Source: Acidimicrobiales bacterium (GTDB lineage Bacteria > Actinomycetota > Acidimicrobiia > Acidimicrobiales > CADCSY01). Taken from it: a DNA stretch of 43,230 nucleotides. The translations under genes were made by a program, and so were the position numbers. The stretch covers positions 1 to 43,230 of the forward strand of contig JAOBWJ010000379.1 in NCBI GenBank assembly GCA_025463335.1. The letters are read 5' to 3'. Shown here piece by piece: positions 35,779 to 43,230 of the stretch; position 1 is the first letter of the stretch, and each line of letters begins with the position of its first letter. The notes under the pieces are model-generated. The model searched no databases. It worked only from the letters and a program-made list of their open reading frames with translations, and was not told where the DNA came from.

Positions 35779-36969
35779 TCAGCCGGCCAACTGGCCGACC
35801 GGGACCACCCGGCATCGGGGCGTCTCCGGGTCGTGTTCGGGCAGGAGGAAGCGCCAGAAGACCGTGCCCCGGCGGTGGCCGCCGGTGTCCAGCCAGTTCG
35901 GCACACCCGGGTCGGTGGCGCTGATGACGATCCGGTAGTGCCCGTCGGCGTCGGTGACCATCTGGGCCGAGTTCAGCGAGGAGCGCCGGGAGCGGTACTC
36001 GAGCGTCTGCATGTGGACGTTCCAGAGCATCACGTTGGTGAAGCGGCTGGGCGGGAGCGTGCCATCCATGACCAGGGCCTGACCCGGCTCCAGCGAGAAG
36101 CTGCCCGAGGAATAGAAGATGTCGACCGCCCCGGCCGCATCGACGCCGGCGTTGCGGAAGCTCCACGGGGTGCCGACCGAGTTCGGCTCGTTGGACACGA
36201 ACGGCACCTTCACCGGCGACGGCGCCCCGAAGATCCGTGAGCCTGCCGTCGCGGCGTGGAGGAAGGCGTTGGCGTCGCGCAACCGGGCGGCGAAGGTGGC
36301 GTCGTCGAGGGCGGGCGCCGGGCCTGGATCGTCGAGCGGTTCGATGTGGAGGCGGACGGCGATGTTGGGGTCGTTCTGGGCCGAGCGCTGCTGGAGCCAG
36401 TAGTTGCGCACGAACACGTAGCGGGCCTCGGACGGTAGCCGGACCCATGTTCCCGGCTGCTCGTCGGGGCTGAGGAGCAGCTCGAAGGTGCCGTCCTCGG
36501 CGATGTCGAGGTCGGCGTCGTTGATGTCGGCCAACACCGGTCCGTTGATGCCGCCGGCCGGGTCGGCCCCGTGGACGGTGAACGACACGTAGCACTGCTC
36601 GTCCCGTCGGCCGGTGATGCGGTAGCCGCGATCGCCCCGGATCAGTGCCTGGAAGTAGATGGCATCGGGGTTGTCACCGAGGTACTTGCGGGACGGTGTG
36701 ACCATCGAGGTGAACCGCGGGCGCTCGGCGTCACCCTCGATGAGGAGGTCGTTTGCCTCCGACAGCAGGTGCATGGCGTAGCGGAAGCCCTCGACCGCCT
36801 CGAGCTCGTCGAGGTTGCGCTCGGGGGCGTTGACGTAGCCGTCACGGATGTCGGTCAGCGTCGAGAGCAGCTCGTCGAACGCGGCGGTGGAGCGCGGGGC
36901 CCGGGCCATGTCCATTGCTAGCGCGAACGAGGGGAGCCCGGCGGCCTGAACGACACTGTTGTCACCCAT
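35779..36969 (-). CDS. DUF1214-domain protein
   Basis: C-terminal FRNAGVDAAGAVDIFYSS...LEPGQALVMDGTLPPSRFTNVMLWNVHMQTLEYRSRRSSLNSAQMVTDADGHYRIVISATDPGVPNWLDTGGHRRGTVFWRFLLP. Confidence 0.78.
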   Translation of the reverse strand: MGDNSVVQAAGLPSFALAMDMARAPRSTAAFDELLSTLTDIRDGYVNAPERNLDELEAVEGFRYAMHLLSEANDLLIEGDAERPRFTSMVTPSRKYLGDNPDAIYFQALIRGDRGYRITGRRDEQCYVSFTVHGADPAGGINGPVLADINDADLDIAEDGTFELLLSPDEQPGTWVRLPSEARYVFVRNYWLQQRSAQNDPNIAVRLHIEPLDDPGPAPALDDATFAARLRDANAFLHAATAGSRIFGAPSPVKVPFVSNEPNSVGTPWSFRNAGVDAAGAVDIFYSSGSFSLEPGQALVMDGTLPPSRFTNVMLWNVHMQTLEYRSRRSSLNSAQMVTDADGHYRIVISATDPGVPNWLDTGGHRRGTVFWRFLLPEHDPETPRCRVVPVGQLAG

Positions 36970-37519
36970 GCACCCGCTGCGGTAGCAGGCCGAGCGGCGC
37001 CAGCCGGCTCACCAGGCTCAGCCGGTCGGTGGCGTCGAGGGTGCGGAGCAGCGTTGCCACCTCGCGCTTCACGGTCGCCTCCGAGACCCGGAGGCCGCGG
37101 GCGATGAGGAGGTTGGTCTGCCCGGCGGCGATGGCGCCGGCGATCTGCCGCTGCCGGGCCGATAGCTCGGGCAGCGTCGCCGCCTGCTCGAGCACCCGAG
37201 CCGGGATCAGGCACCAGACGTCGTCGAGGGCGTCGAGGGCGTCGGTGAGACTGTCGGGTTCGTCGGCGCACACGACCGCGCGCACCTGTCGCCCGACAAC
37301 GGCGTCCATGCCCGTTCGACAACCGAGCGGGGTGGGCTCGACCACGAGGATGTCGACGTCGTCGCCGCTCGAGAGGCGGTCGCTCACCACGGCGACGTCG
37401 TGGCGGTGCCGGGTCGTCCGCCAACCGGCCGCTTCCACGACGTGCAGGAGGGCGTGCTCGAGCACACGGCTCTCGACGTCGATGTGGACGCTCGGCTCGC
37501 GCACCTCGGAGGTCAGCAC
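36962..37519 (-). CDS. Small LuxR-type HTH regulator
   Basis: LSARQRQIAGAIAAGQTNLLIARGLRVSEATVKREVATLLRTLDATDRLSLVSRLAPLGLL; GTG start inside upstream stop overlap. Confidence 0.8.
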   Translation of the reverse strand: MLTSEVREPSVHIDVESRVLEHALLHVVEAAGWRTTRHRHDVAVVSDRLSSGDDVDILVVEPTPLGCRTGMDAVVGRQVRAVVCADEPDSLTDALDALDDVWCLIPARVLEQAATLPELSARQRQIAGAIAAGQTNLLIARGLRVSEATVKREVATLLRTLDATDRLSLVSRLAPLGLLPQRVHG

Positions 37520-38277
37520 GCCCGGTACTTCTTGATCGGCTTCGGGGGGATCTCCCGGCCGTCGGGCGTGAGCTCGGCGATGGCCTGGTGGGCGTCGAAG
37601 GCGACGCCATAGGCGACCCGGTAGCCCGCGTAGGCGCTGCTGCGCACCTCGGCGAATGGAACGTCGCGGCGGGTGACGAAGGTGTCGGGGTCGGTGAGCC
37701 ACCACCGGACGGTGACGCCTTGTCGCTCGGCGGCCGCCGCCACCGCCTCGGCCGTGGATCCCTGCTGGCAGGCCAGAGGTTCGCCCGGCGCGAGGGCGTC
37801 GCTCGGCTGGCCGTAGGCCTCGCCTCCCCGGGCCGGGCGCCCGATCAGCAGACCGAGTCGGCCCTTCCAGTTCAGGGGGAAGCTGATGGTTCGGGACCCG
37901 TGGGTGATGCCGCCGGTGAAGTCGACCTCCGGGGGGACCACGGTGCTCGGGAACATCTGCCCGACCAGCGACGGCCCCACCGGGACCTCCGTCACGTCGA
38001 TGTTGAGCCCATTGCGATGGGCGATCTCCTGGATCTCCGACGCCGGTGGCGCAGTGCCGAAGACGCGGAGCACGACGTGGGCGCCCGACCGGCGCACGTC
38101 GACCCCGGCGCTCACCGGCTCGGACCGCCAGGCGCTGAAGGCAATGACACCGAACGCGATGACCACCACGGCGGCGGCGACCCGGAGCACGAGCCCGGTG
38201 TGGCGGGCTGGGGGCGGGGGGGTGGCGTGCCGGAGCTGGTCGCCGAGCCGGTCGAGGAAGGGGATGTCGTCGGTCAT
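37513..38277 (-). CDS. Single-TM protein, candidate anti-sigma factor
   Basis: Short cytosolic N-terminus, TM VLRVAAAVVVIAFGVIAFSAW, large extracytoplasmic domain; overlaps ECF sigma gene (ATGA-type). Confidence 0.65.
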   Translation of the reverse strand: MTDDIPFLDRLGDQLRHATPPPPARHTGLVLRVAAAVVVIAFGVIAFSAWRSEPVSAGVDVRRSGAHVVLRVFGTAPPASEIQEIAHRNGLNIDVTEVPVGPSLVGQMFPSTVVPPEVDFTGGITHGSRTISFPLNWKGRLGLLIGRPARGGEAYGQPSDALAPGEPLACQQGSTAEAVAAAAERQGVTVRWWLTDPDTFVTRRDVPFAEVRSSAYAGYRVAYGVAFDAHQAIAELTPDGREIPPKPIKKYRAC

Positions 38278-38846
38278 CCGATCTCCATCACGGCTTGGAG
38301 GCGGGCCAGGCCACGTGAAACGCGGACGCGGGCGGCGCCGACGCTGCAGTCGAGGCGGCGAGCGACCTCCTCGTAGGTGAGGTCATTGCCGATCCGCAGG
38401 AGCACCGCGTCGCGTAGCAGGGGTGAGAGATCGGCGAGTGCGGCGGTGACCGCCGCCTGGAGCGGCGCGAAGTCGACCAGGGCGTCGATGCGCTCGAGGT
38501 CCTCGGAGCTGAGCTCGATGGGTTGGATGCCCATCCGGCTCCTGGCCCGATCGGCGACCCGACCCCGCCGGAGCCACTGCCGGTACTCGTTGCCGGCGAT
38601 GCCGTACAGCCAAGAGGTCGCCGTGCCCCGCTTCGGCGAGAAGCGATGGATGCTGGCCAGGGCCTCGGCGAACGTCTCCGCCGTCAGATCGGCCGAGACG
38701 AACGGGCAGGCCGTCCGCCGGTAGAAGAACGCGAGGATGCGTGTGCTCTGGTCGCCGTAGAAGGCGGCAAAGGCGTCGCGGTCACCGCGGGCGGCGAGGA
38801 GGAGGCGGTCCTCCTCCTCGCCCACGGGGAACCGGCCGCTGCTCAT
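38274..38846 (-). CDS. ECF-family RNA polymerase sigma factor
   Basis: Region 2 AFAAFYGDQSTRILAFFYRRT...TAETFAEALASIHRFSPKRGTATSWLYGIAGNEYRQWLRR; region 4 LSPLLRDAVLLRIGNDLTYEEVARRLDCSVGAARVRVSRGLARL. Confidence 0.92.
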   Translation of the reverse strand: MSSGRFPVGEEEDRLLLAARGDRDAFAAFYGDQSTRILAFFYRRTACPFVSADLTAETFAEALASIHRFSPKRGTATSWLYGIAGNEYRQWLRRGRVADRARSRMGIQPIELSSEDLERIDALVDFAPLQAAVTAALADLSPLLRDAVLLRIGNDLTYEEVARRLDCSVGAARVRVSRGLARLQAVMEIG

Positions 38847-38895
38847 GACCAGTCATTGAACTTCACCACCCGGTTCGTTACATGACCCGCGGCGC

Positions 38896-39381
38896 TCAGC
38901 TCGTGTACTGGATCGACCAGGCGTGGTGGTGGTACGGCGGGACGAGGTTCCCGCCGGACCCAGTCGTTGCCTGCGACGCCCCGGCGAGGTTCTGCCCGTA
39001 GAAGTGCCTCACCACCGAGCAGCCGTTCTGGGTCGACTCCATCTCATTGGCCCAATACGTGCTCGTGTTCAGCCAGCCGCCGAGGCAATCCGAGCCGTAG
39101 ACGGCGGTGGAGGACCCGGTCCAGCTCGGCCCGTCGTAGTGGGTGGCCAGCACGAACGAGCTGGCAGCCCGCTGCTGGGAGGTGGACGACGTGGCGGCTT
39201 GGCGGGCCTGGGCGGCGGTCGCGTAACAGGCCGGCTCGGTGGTGACCAGCTCCCCGTCGGCCTGTTGTCCGATGACTCGGACGTAGCAGTGCTTCCCGCG
39301 TGGGGTCGCGGCACCCGCGGGATCGGCGGCACCGAGCAGGGCGACGACTGTCACCAGCACCGACACGGGCATTCGGTTCAT
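38896..39381 (-). CDS. Secreted Cys-containing protein, possible beta/gamma-crystallin/peptidase-inhibitor I36-like fold
   Basis: Signal peptide MNRMPVSVLVTVVALLGAADPAGA; HYDGPSWTGSSTAVYGSDCLGGWLNTSTYWANEMESTQNGCSVVRHFYGQNLAGASQ; AAGGAG RBS. Confidence 0.6.
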   Translation of the reverse strand: MNRMPVSVLVTVVALLGAADPAGAATPRGKHCYVRVIGQQADGELVTTEPACYATAAQARQAATSSTSQQRAASSFVLATHYDGPSWTGSSTAVYGSDCLGGWLNTSTYWANEMESTQNGCSVVRHFYGQNLAGASQATTGSGGNLVPPYHHHAWSIQYTS

Positions 39382-39401
39382 GGAGGTCTCCTTCGCCTGG
39401 A

Positions 39402-39417
39402 GCAGCCGGGCGGCTGC
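39402..39417. other. Hairpin GCAGCC-GGGC-GGCTGC in the 5' region of the secreted-protein gene
   Basis: Perfect 6-bp stem, about 20 nt upstream of start codon 39381 on the minus strand. Confidence 0.4.
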
Positions 39418-39550
39418 GCAGGGTGAGGAGCATCCAGTGGGCGGCGGCGCACCGACAGGAACCGTGTGGCGCATCGAATGAGCCGGTCGGCGCACGGTGT
39501 GATCCCAGGGTCCCCATCCCGTGGGCCGGGTTCGGGCAACGTGTCGGGCG

Positions 39551-39976
39551 GTGAACTTCCGCGTCCCGGTTGAGGCCGGCCACATCCTCCAGTTCCGCCG
39601 AGCCGTCGGGCAGCTCGACGCTGCGTTGGCCGACGACGCCGTGGCCCCGCCGACCTACCTGATGGCGGCCGATCACTTCGCTCCCGACTACGAGCGCCGA
39701 CCGCAGGCCGGACGACCCTGGCCCGGCCCGGTCGTCGCTCCGGCCGGCGGCGGTGGGGGTTTCCACGCCGAGCAGGTGTTCGAGTACCACCGCCACGTGC
39801 GGGCGGGTGACGTCCTCACCGCCACGGTGCGCCCCGGGCGCACGTGGGAGAAGGCGGGCCGCCGGGGAGGCCGGCTCGAGTTCCACGAGACGGTGACCGA
39901 GTACCGCGACGCGGCCGGTGAGCTGGTCGTCACCGCCACGTGGGTGTCGGTCGCCACCGAACGGATCCCCGAATGA
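39551..39976 (+). CDS. FAS1-like/MaoC N-terminal-type dehydratase subunit (HadA-like)
   Basis: VNFRVPVEAGHILQFRRAVG...PPTYLMAADHFAPDYERRP...FHAEQVFEYHRHVRAGDVLTATVRP. Confidence 0.82.
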   Translation: MNFRVPVEAGHILQFRRAVGQLDAALADDAVAPPTYLMAADHFAPDYERRPQAGRPWPGPVVAPAGGGGGFHAEQVFEYHRHVRAGDVLTATVRPGRTWEKAGRRGGRLEFHETVTEYRDAAGELVVTATWVSVATERIPE

Positions 39977-40365
39977 CTGCCGTGTTCCACGTTGGCGACT
40001 CGTGGGAGCGGGTCGTGGTCCACGACCTCACCCGCACCCAGATCGTGATGTACGCCGGGGCCTCGGGGGACTTTCACCCCCTCCACCACGACGAGCCGAC
40101 GGCGGTCGCGCTCGGATACCCGTCGATCTTCGCCCACGGCATGCTCACCATGGGCCTGTCCGGCCAACTGCTCACCGATGTCGTCGGCGACGAGGGCCTG
40201 ACCCGCTACGCCGCCCGCATGGTGGGCCAGGTGTGGCCGGGCGACACGCTCACCACCACGCTGACGGTCGACGCCGTACGTGCGGGCGAGGTCGACCTGG
40301 CCGTGCGCACCGTGAACCAGGACGGCGCTGTCGTGCTGCTCGGTTCGGCCACCGCTCGTCAGTAG
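39973..40365 (+). CDS. MaoC-like hotdog dehydratase subunit (HadB-like)
   Basis: YAGASGDFHPLHHDEPTAVALGYPSIFAHGMLTMGLSGQLLTD; ATGA overlap with HadA-like gene. Confidence 0.87.
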   Translation: MTAVFHVGDSWERVVVHDLTRTQIVMYAGASGDFHPLHHDEPTAVALGYPSIFAHGMLTMGLSGQLLTDVVGDEGLTRYAARMVGQVWPGDTLTTTLTVDAVRAGEVDLAVRTVNQDGAVVLLGSATARQ

Positions 40366-40374
40366 GGTCGCCCG

Positions 40375-41457
40375 GTGCGCGCTGCCATCTTCGTCGGCCA
40401 GGACCAGCCCCCCTCGATCGAGGATGTCATCGCCGTGGAACCGGGCCCGGGCGACGTGGTCGTTCGGGTCGGCGCCAGCGGCGTGTGCCACAGCGACCTG
40501 TCGGTGCTCAACGGCACGCTGCCGGTGCCGCCGCCCATGGTGCTCGGCCACGAAGGCGCCGGGACCGTCGAGTGGGTTGGGAGCGAGGTCACCCGGGTGC
40601 GGTTGGGCGACCGGGTGATCGCCTCACTCACCCCGGTGTGCGGCTCGTGCTGGCATTGCATCCGGGGCGAGACCCATCTGTGCGAGGCGGGGAGCGCCTT
40701 CGGCCGGGTCACCCGGGTGCATCGCCACGACGGCTCGACCGCCCCTGCGCTGTCGGGCCTGGGCACGTTCGTTGACGTGATGACCACGAGCGAGTTCGCC
40801 CTCGTGCCGGTGCGCACCGACCTGCCCGACGAGCAACTGGCCCTCATCGGATGCGGTGTCACGACCGGAGTGGGCGCTGCCCTCAACACGGCCAAGGTGT
40901 TCCCGGGGGCGACCGTCGCCGTCATCGGGTGCGGCGGCGTAGGTACGGCGGTCATCCAGGGGGCCCGCATCGCCGGCGCCGCCCGAATCGTGGCCATCGA
41001 CCCGGTCGCGGCCAAGCGGGAGGCCGCCCTCGGGTTCGGCGCCACCGACGCCGTCGACCCCGCCGACGATCCGGTCGAGCAGGTGAAGGCCCTCACCGAC
41101 GGGCGGGGCGTGGACTTCGCCTTCGAGGTGGTGGGCGCCGAGACCCTGATGCAGCAGGCCATGGGCATGACGCGCCGGGGCGGCACGACCGTGCTGGTCG
41201 GGGTGCCCCGCTTCGACGCGGCCCTGGCCGTCCCGGTGTTCCCGCTGATCCTGGCCGACCGGACGATCAAGGGCAGCTACTACGGCTCGGCGCAGGCCCT
41301 GCGCGACTTCCCGAGGTTCATCGCCCTCATCGAGAGCGGGCGGCTCGACCTCGGTTCGATGGTCTCGCAACGCCTCCCGCTCGACCGGCTGGAGGACGCC
41401 TTCGAGACCATGCGGACCGGCGACGCCATCCGCTCGGTGATCTCGGCGACGTCCTGA
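40375..41457 (+). CDS. Zinc-dependent medium-chain alcohol dehydrogenase
   Basis: GVCHSDLSVLNGTLP, GHEGAGTVEWVG, CGSCWHCIRGETHLCE, GCGGVGTAVIQGARIAGA; GTG start. Confidence 0.93.
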   Translation: MRAAIFVGQDQPPSIEDVIAVEPGPGDVVVRVGASGVCHSDLSVLNGTLPVPPPMVLGHEGAGTVEWVGSEVTRVRLGDRVIASLTPVCGSCWHCIRGETHLCEAGSAFGRVTRVHRHDGSTAPALSGLGTFVDVMTTSEFALVPVRTDLPDEQLALIGCGVTTGVGAALNTAKVFPGATVAVIGCGGVGTAVIQGARIAGAARIVAIDPVAAKREAALGFGATDAVDPADDPVEQVKALTDGRGVDFAFEVVGAETLMQQAMGMTRRGGTTVLVGVPRFDAALAVPVFPLILADRTIKGSYYGSAQALRDFPRFIALIESGRLDLGSMVSQRLPLDRLEDAFETMRTGDAIRSVISATS

Positions 41458-42302
41458 ACTCGGAGAGACGCGCCGTATGCGATGGCGCCGAGCGTCACGA
41501 CGAACCCCGTGAGCTGCAGCGGCGACAGTGACTGGTCGAGGACGACCCAACCGAGCACGGCGCCGGTGACGGGTGCGGCCAGGCCCAGCAGGGGCGGAGC
41601 CGCGGAGGGCAGGCGGCGGATGCCGTTGAACCACAGCACGAAGGCCAGCGCCGTGCCCACCAGGCTGAGGTAGCCGAACCCGGCGACGTTGCGTCCGGTC
41701 AGCGACGGGGGCAGGCCCTCGACGATTGCGGTCAATGGGACCAGCACCAGGCCGCCCATCAGCAGCTGCCAGCCGGTGGCTGCCACCTGGTTCGACGGCG
41801 TCGGCCAGCGCTTGGTGAGCACCACGCCGACGGCGAACGAGAGATTGGCTCCGACGGCGGCAACCAGGCCGACGGGGTCGAGGTCGGCACCGGGGCGGAT
41901 CACGACCAGGCCGACGCCGAGGGCGGCGACCATTCCGACGACCAGCCCCAGCGCCCGGGGCCGGCGCCCGTTGACCAGCCAGGACAGGCCGGCCACGAAG
42001 AGGGGCTGCAGGCCGCCGACGGCGGCCGCCACGCCACCGGGCAGCCGGTACACGGCGGCTACCAGCAACGGGAAGAAGACGCCGAAGTTGAACACGGCCA
42101 GCACGCCGGTGCGCCACCACTCGGCACCCCGCGGCCGCCAGCGGGAGGCGAACAGGCTGGCGGCGACCAGGGCCAGGCCGGAGGGCACGACCCGCATGGT
42201 GGCCACCAGCAAGGGGCGACCTTCGGGGAGCAGCTCGGTGATGGTGACGTAGGTGGTCCCCCAGGCGATGGGTGCCAGCACCGTCGCCGATGACGCCTTC
42301 AT
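41280..42302 (-). CDS. EamA/DMT-superfamily permease (RhaT/YdcZ-like)
   Basis: WGTTYVTITELLPEGRPLLVATMRVVPSGLALV, GVAAAVGGLQPLFVAGLSWL, repeated hydrophobic helices; ORF continues antisense into the neighbouring ADH gene. Confidence 0.88.
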   Translation of the reverse strand: MKASSATVLAPIAWGTTYVTITELLPEGRPLLVATMRVVPSGLALVAASLFASRWRPRGAEWWRTGVLAVFNFGVFFPLLVAAVYRLPGGVAAAVGGLQPLFVAGLSWLVNGRRPRALGLVVGMVAALGVGLVVIRPGADLDPVGLVAAVGANLSFAVGVVLTKRWPTPSNQVAATGWQLLMGGLVLVPLTAIVEGLPPSLTGRNVAGFGYLSLVGTALAFVLWFNGIRRLPSAAPPLLGLAAPVTGAVLGWVVLDQSLSPLQLTGFVVTLGAIAYGASLRVQDVAEITERMASPVRMVSKASSSRSSGRRCETIEPRSSRPLSMRAMNLGKSRRACAEP

Positions 42303-42304
42303 GG

Positions 42305-42326
42305 TCAGTATCTTAACATCGAGACG
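42305..42326. promoter_or_regulatory. Degenerate inverted repeat ATCTTAACATCGAGAC, candidate MarR operator
   Basis: Located between divergent EamA and MarR genes; resembles ATCTTGACATCAAGAT-type symmetry only imperfectly. Confidence 0.3.
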
Positions 42327-42863
42327 ATGACCGTCAAGGCGTCCCCTCGCTACAGTGCCGCCGTGGCACGCCAACAACCCGACGCCGTCGACCGGATCAC
42401 GAGCCAGTGGCAGGATGTGCGCCCCGACGTCGACTCGTCACCGATTGCGGTGATCGGCCGAGTGTCTCGGCTGTCGCGGCTGGTCGACCGGCGCCTGACC
42501 GAAAGCTTCGCCCGCTACGGCATCGAGAGCTGGATGTACGACGTGCTGGCCACGTTGCGCCGATCGGGCGAGCCCTACGAGCTCAGCGCCGGCGACCTGG
42601 TGCGCCACACCATGGTGACCACGGGCGCCATCACCAACCGGATCGACCGGCTCGAGCAACGGGGCCTGGTCGAGCGGACGAGCACCGACGACCGCCGCAA
42701 GGTCATCGTCCGCCTGACGGCGCAGGGCCTCGCCGTCGTCGACGAGGTCGTGGTGGCCCACATGGCCACCGAGCGCGACCTCCTGGCCGCCCTGTCACCC
42801 CGCCAGCAGGACGACCTGGCCAAGCTCCTGCGCACCACCCTCGTCGCCCTCGGCGACGCCTGA
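42327..42863 (+). CDS. MarR-family transcriptional regulator
   Basis: Winged helix ELSAGDLVRHTMVTTGAITNRIDRLEQRGLVERTSTDDRRKVIVRLTAQG; start could also be GTG 42363. Confidence 0.92.
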   Translation: MTVKASPRYSAAVARQQPDAVDRITSQWQDVRPDVDSSPIAVIGRVSRLSRLVDRRLTESFARYGIESWMYDVLATLRRSGEPYELSAGDLVRHTMVTTGAITNRIDRLEQRGLVERTSTDDRRKVIVRLTAQGLAVVDEVVVAHMATERDLLAALSPRQQDDLAKLLRTTLVALGDA

Positions 42864-42993
42864 CAGGCCGAGCGGAGAGCCGGCACGGGCGAGGTCCTGA
42901 TACCGCCCCTTCCCTAGGGCCTCAAAGACAAGGACGCAACCACGGGGGCGAGGGTCACATGACTCACGTCGGTGCCGCCCGCCGATCCGTTCT

Positions 42994-43033
42994 GGGGCCC
43001 TAGGAAGGCCGATGATGGTCGGATCTGGGCCCC
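42994..43033. other. Nested inverted repeats (GGGGCCC...GGGCCCC enclosing CCGA...TCGG) in convergent intergenic region
   Basis: 7-bp outer arms at 42994-43000/43027-43033 and 4-bp inner arms at 43009-43012/43019-43022. Confidence 0.45.
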
Positions 43034-43134
43034 GGAATGGCTGAAGACCCCGCGACGACCTTCGGCCACCCCGCCTCTGGGCGCGTCTTTGTCCTTTGGC
43101 GTAACCCCCGCAGTACGCCCGAACTCCTGGGCCT

Positions 43135-43230
43135 CTAGGCCGGACGGAGGACGACGGCTTGATCGGGGGCCAGGGTGCCCGTCCAGGTGGTGGCGCCGTC
43201 ACTGGTGACGTCGAGGTCCCAGTCGCCGTC
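43135..43230 (-). CDS. C-terminal end of a CDS truncated by the window edge
   Basis: Minus-strand reading frame open from the window end: ...DGDWDLDVTSDGATTWTGTLAPDQAVVLRPA-stop (TAG at 43135-43137). Confidence 0.5.
   Translation of the reverse strand, partial: DGDWDLDVTSDGATTWTGTLAPDQAVVLRPA

Noticed and set aside
35784-35797. CGGCC-AACT-GGCCG hairpin at the DUF1214 3' end
   Set aside because: Lies inside the coding end and is short; could be coincidental in GC-rich sequence, though it might serve as a terminator for the convergent PAS-LuxR gene.
42795-43202. 135-aa minus-strand ORF at the right end
   Set aside because: Antisense to MarR at one end and through the intergenic region; low-complexity translation, and a more plausible truncated CDS frame exists at 43138-43230.
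1-43230. Search for CRISPR, toxin-antitoxin, restriction-modification, phage or transposase genes
   Set aside because: No ORF translation showed such motifs; the accessory-looking content is metabolic and regulatory.
1-43230. Search for tRNA/rRNA genes
   Set aside because: Intergenic gaps are short and none contained a recognisable cloverleaf or rRNA core sequence by eye; a tRNAscan/Infernal run would be decisive.

Overview
High-GC (actinobacterial-looking, possibly Acidimicrobiia; taxonomy is inference) chromosomal window, densely packed with about 45 CDSs, many with GTG/TTG starts and 1-8 bp overlaps. No rRNA, tRNA, CRISPR array, transposase or phage gene was recognised. Main blocks: (1) DEAD-box RNA helicase; (2) form-II-like CO dehydrogenase/xanthine dehydrogenase family genes in S-L-M order; (3) a minus-strand catabolic cluster (about 5.6-14.1 kb) with a divergent IclR regulator. 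It appears to encode BOTH known, non-homologous types of hydroquinone 1,2-dioxygenase: a two-subunit cupin PnpCD/HapCD-like enzyme and a VOC-fold PcpA/LinE-like enzyme. With them are an aldehyde dehydrogenase, a two-subunit CoA-transferase split by a SnoaL-like gene, an unknown 4-TM protein, an MhqD-like esterase and an enoyl-CoA hydratase; (4) secreted subtilase with Thr/Pro-rich linkers and an IPT/TIG domain; (5) Zn-ADH/SRPBCC pair, USP-like protein, beta-lactamase-fold hydrolase, NtaA-type monooxygenase plus flavin reductase, SDR; (6) overlapping LLM oxidoreductase/ADC-like/SRPBCC operon; (7) Liv-type ABC transporter with a fused LivH-LivM permease and an unknown secreted protein in the operon; (8) an overlapping ECF sigma/TM anti-sigma-like/LuxR-HTH/DUF1214-like cassette facing a PAS-LuxR regulator; (9) HadA/HadB-like dehydratase pair plus ADH, and a divergent EamA transporter/MarR pair. 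Best candidate for a new system: the dual hydroquinone-dioxygenase operon with its tandem IclR-type operator. Second: the sigma/anti-sigma/LuxR/DUF1214 cassette.
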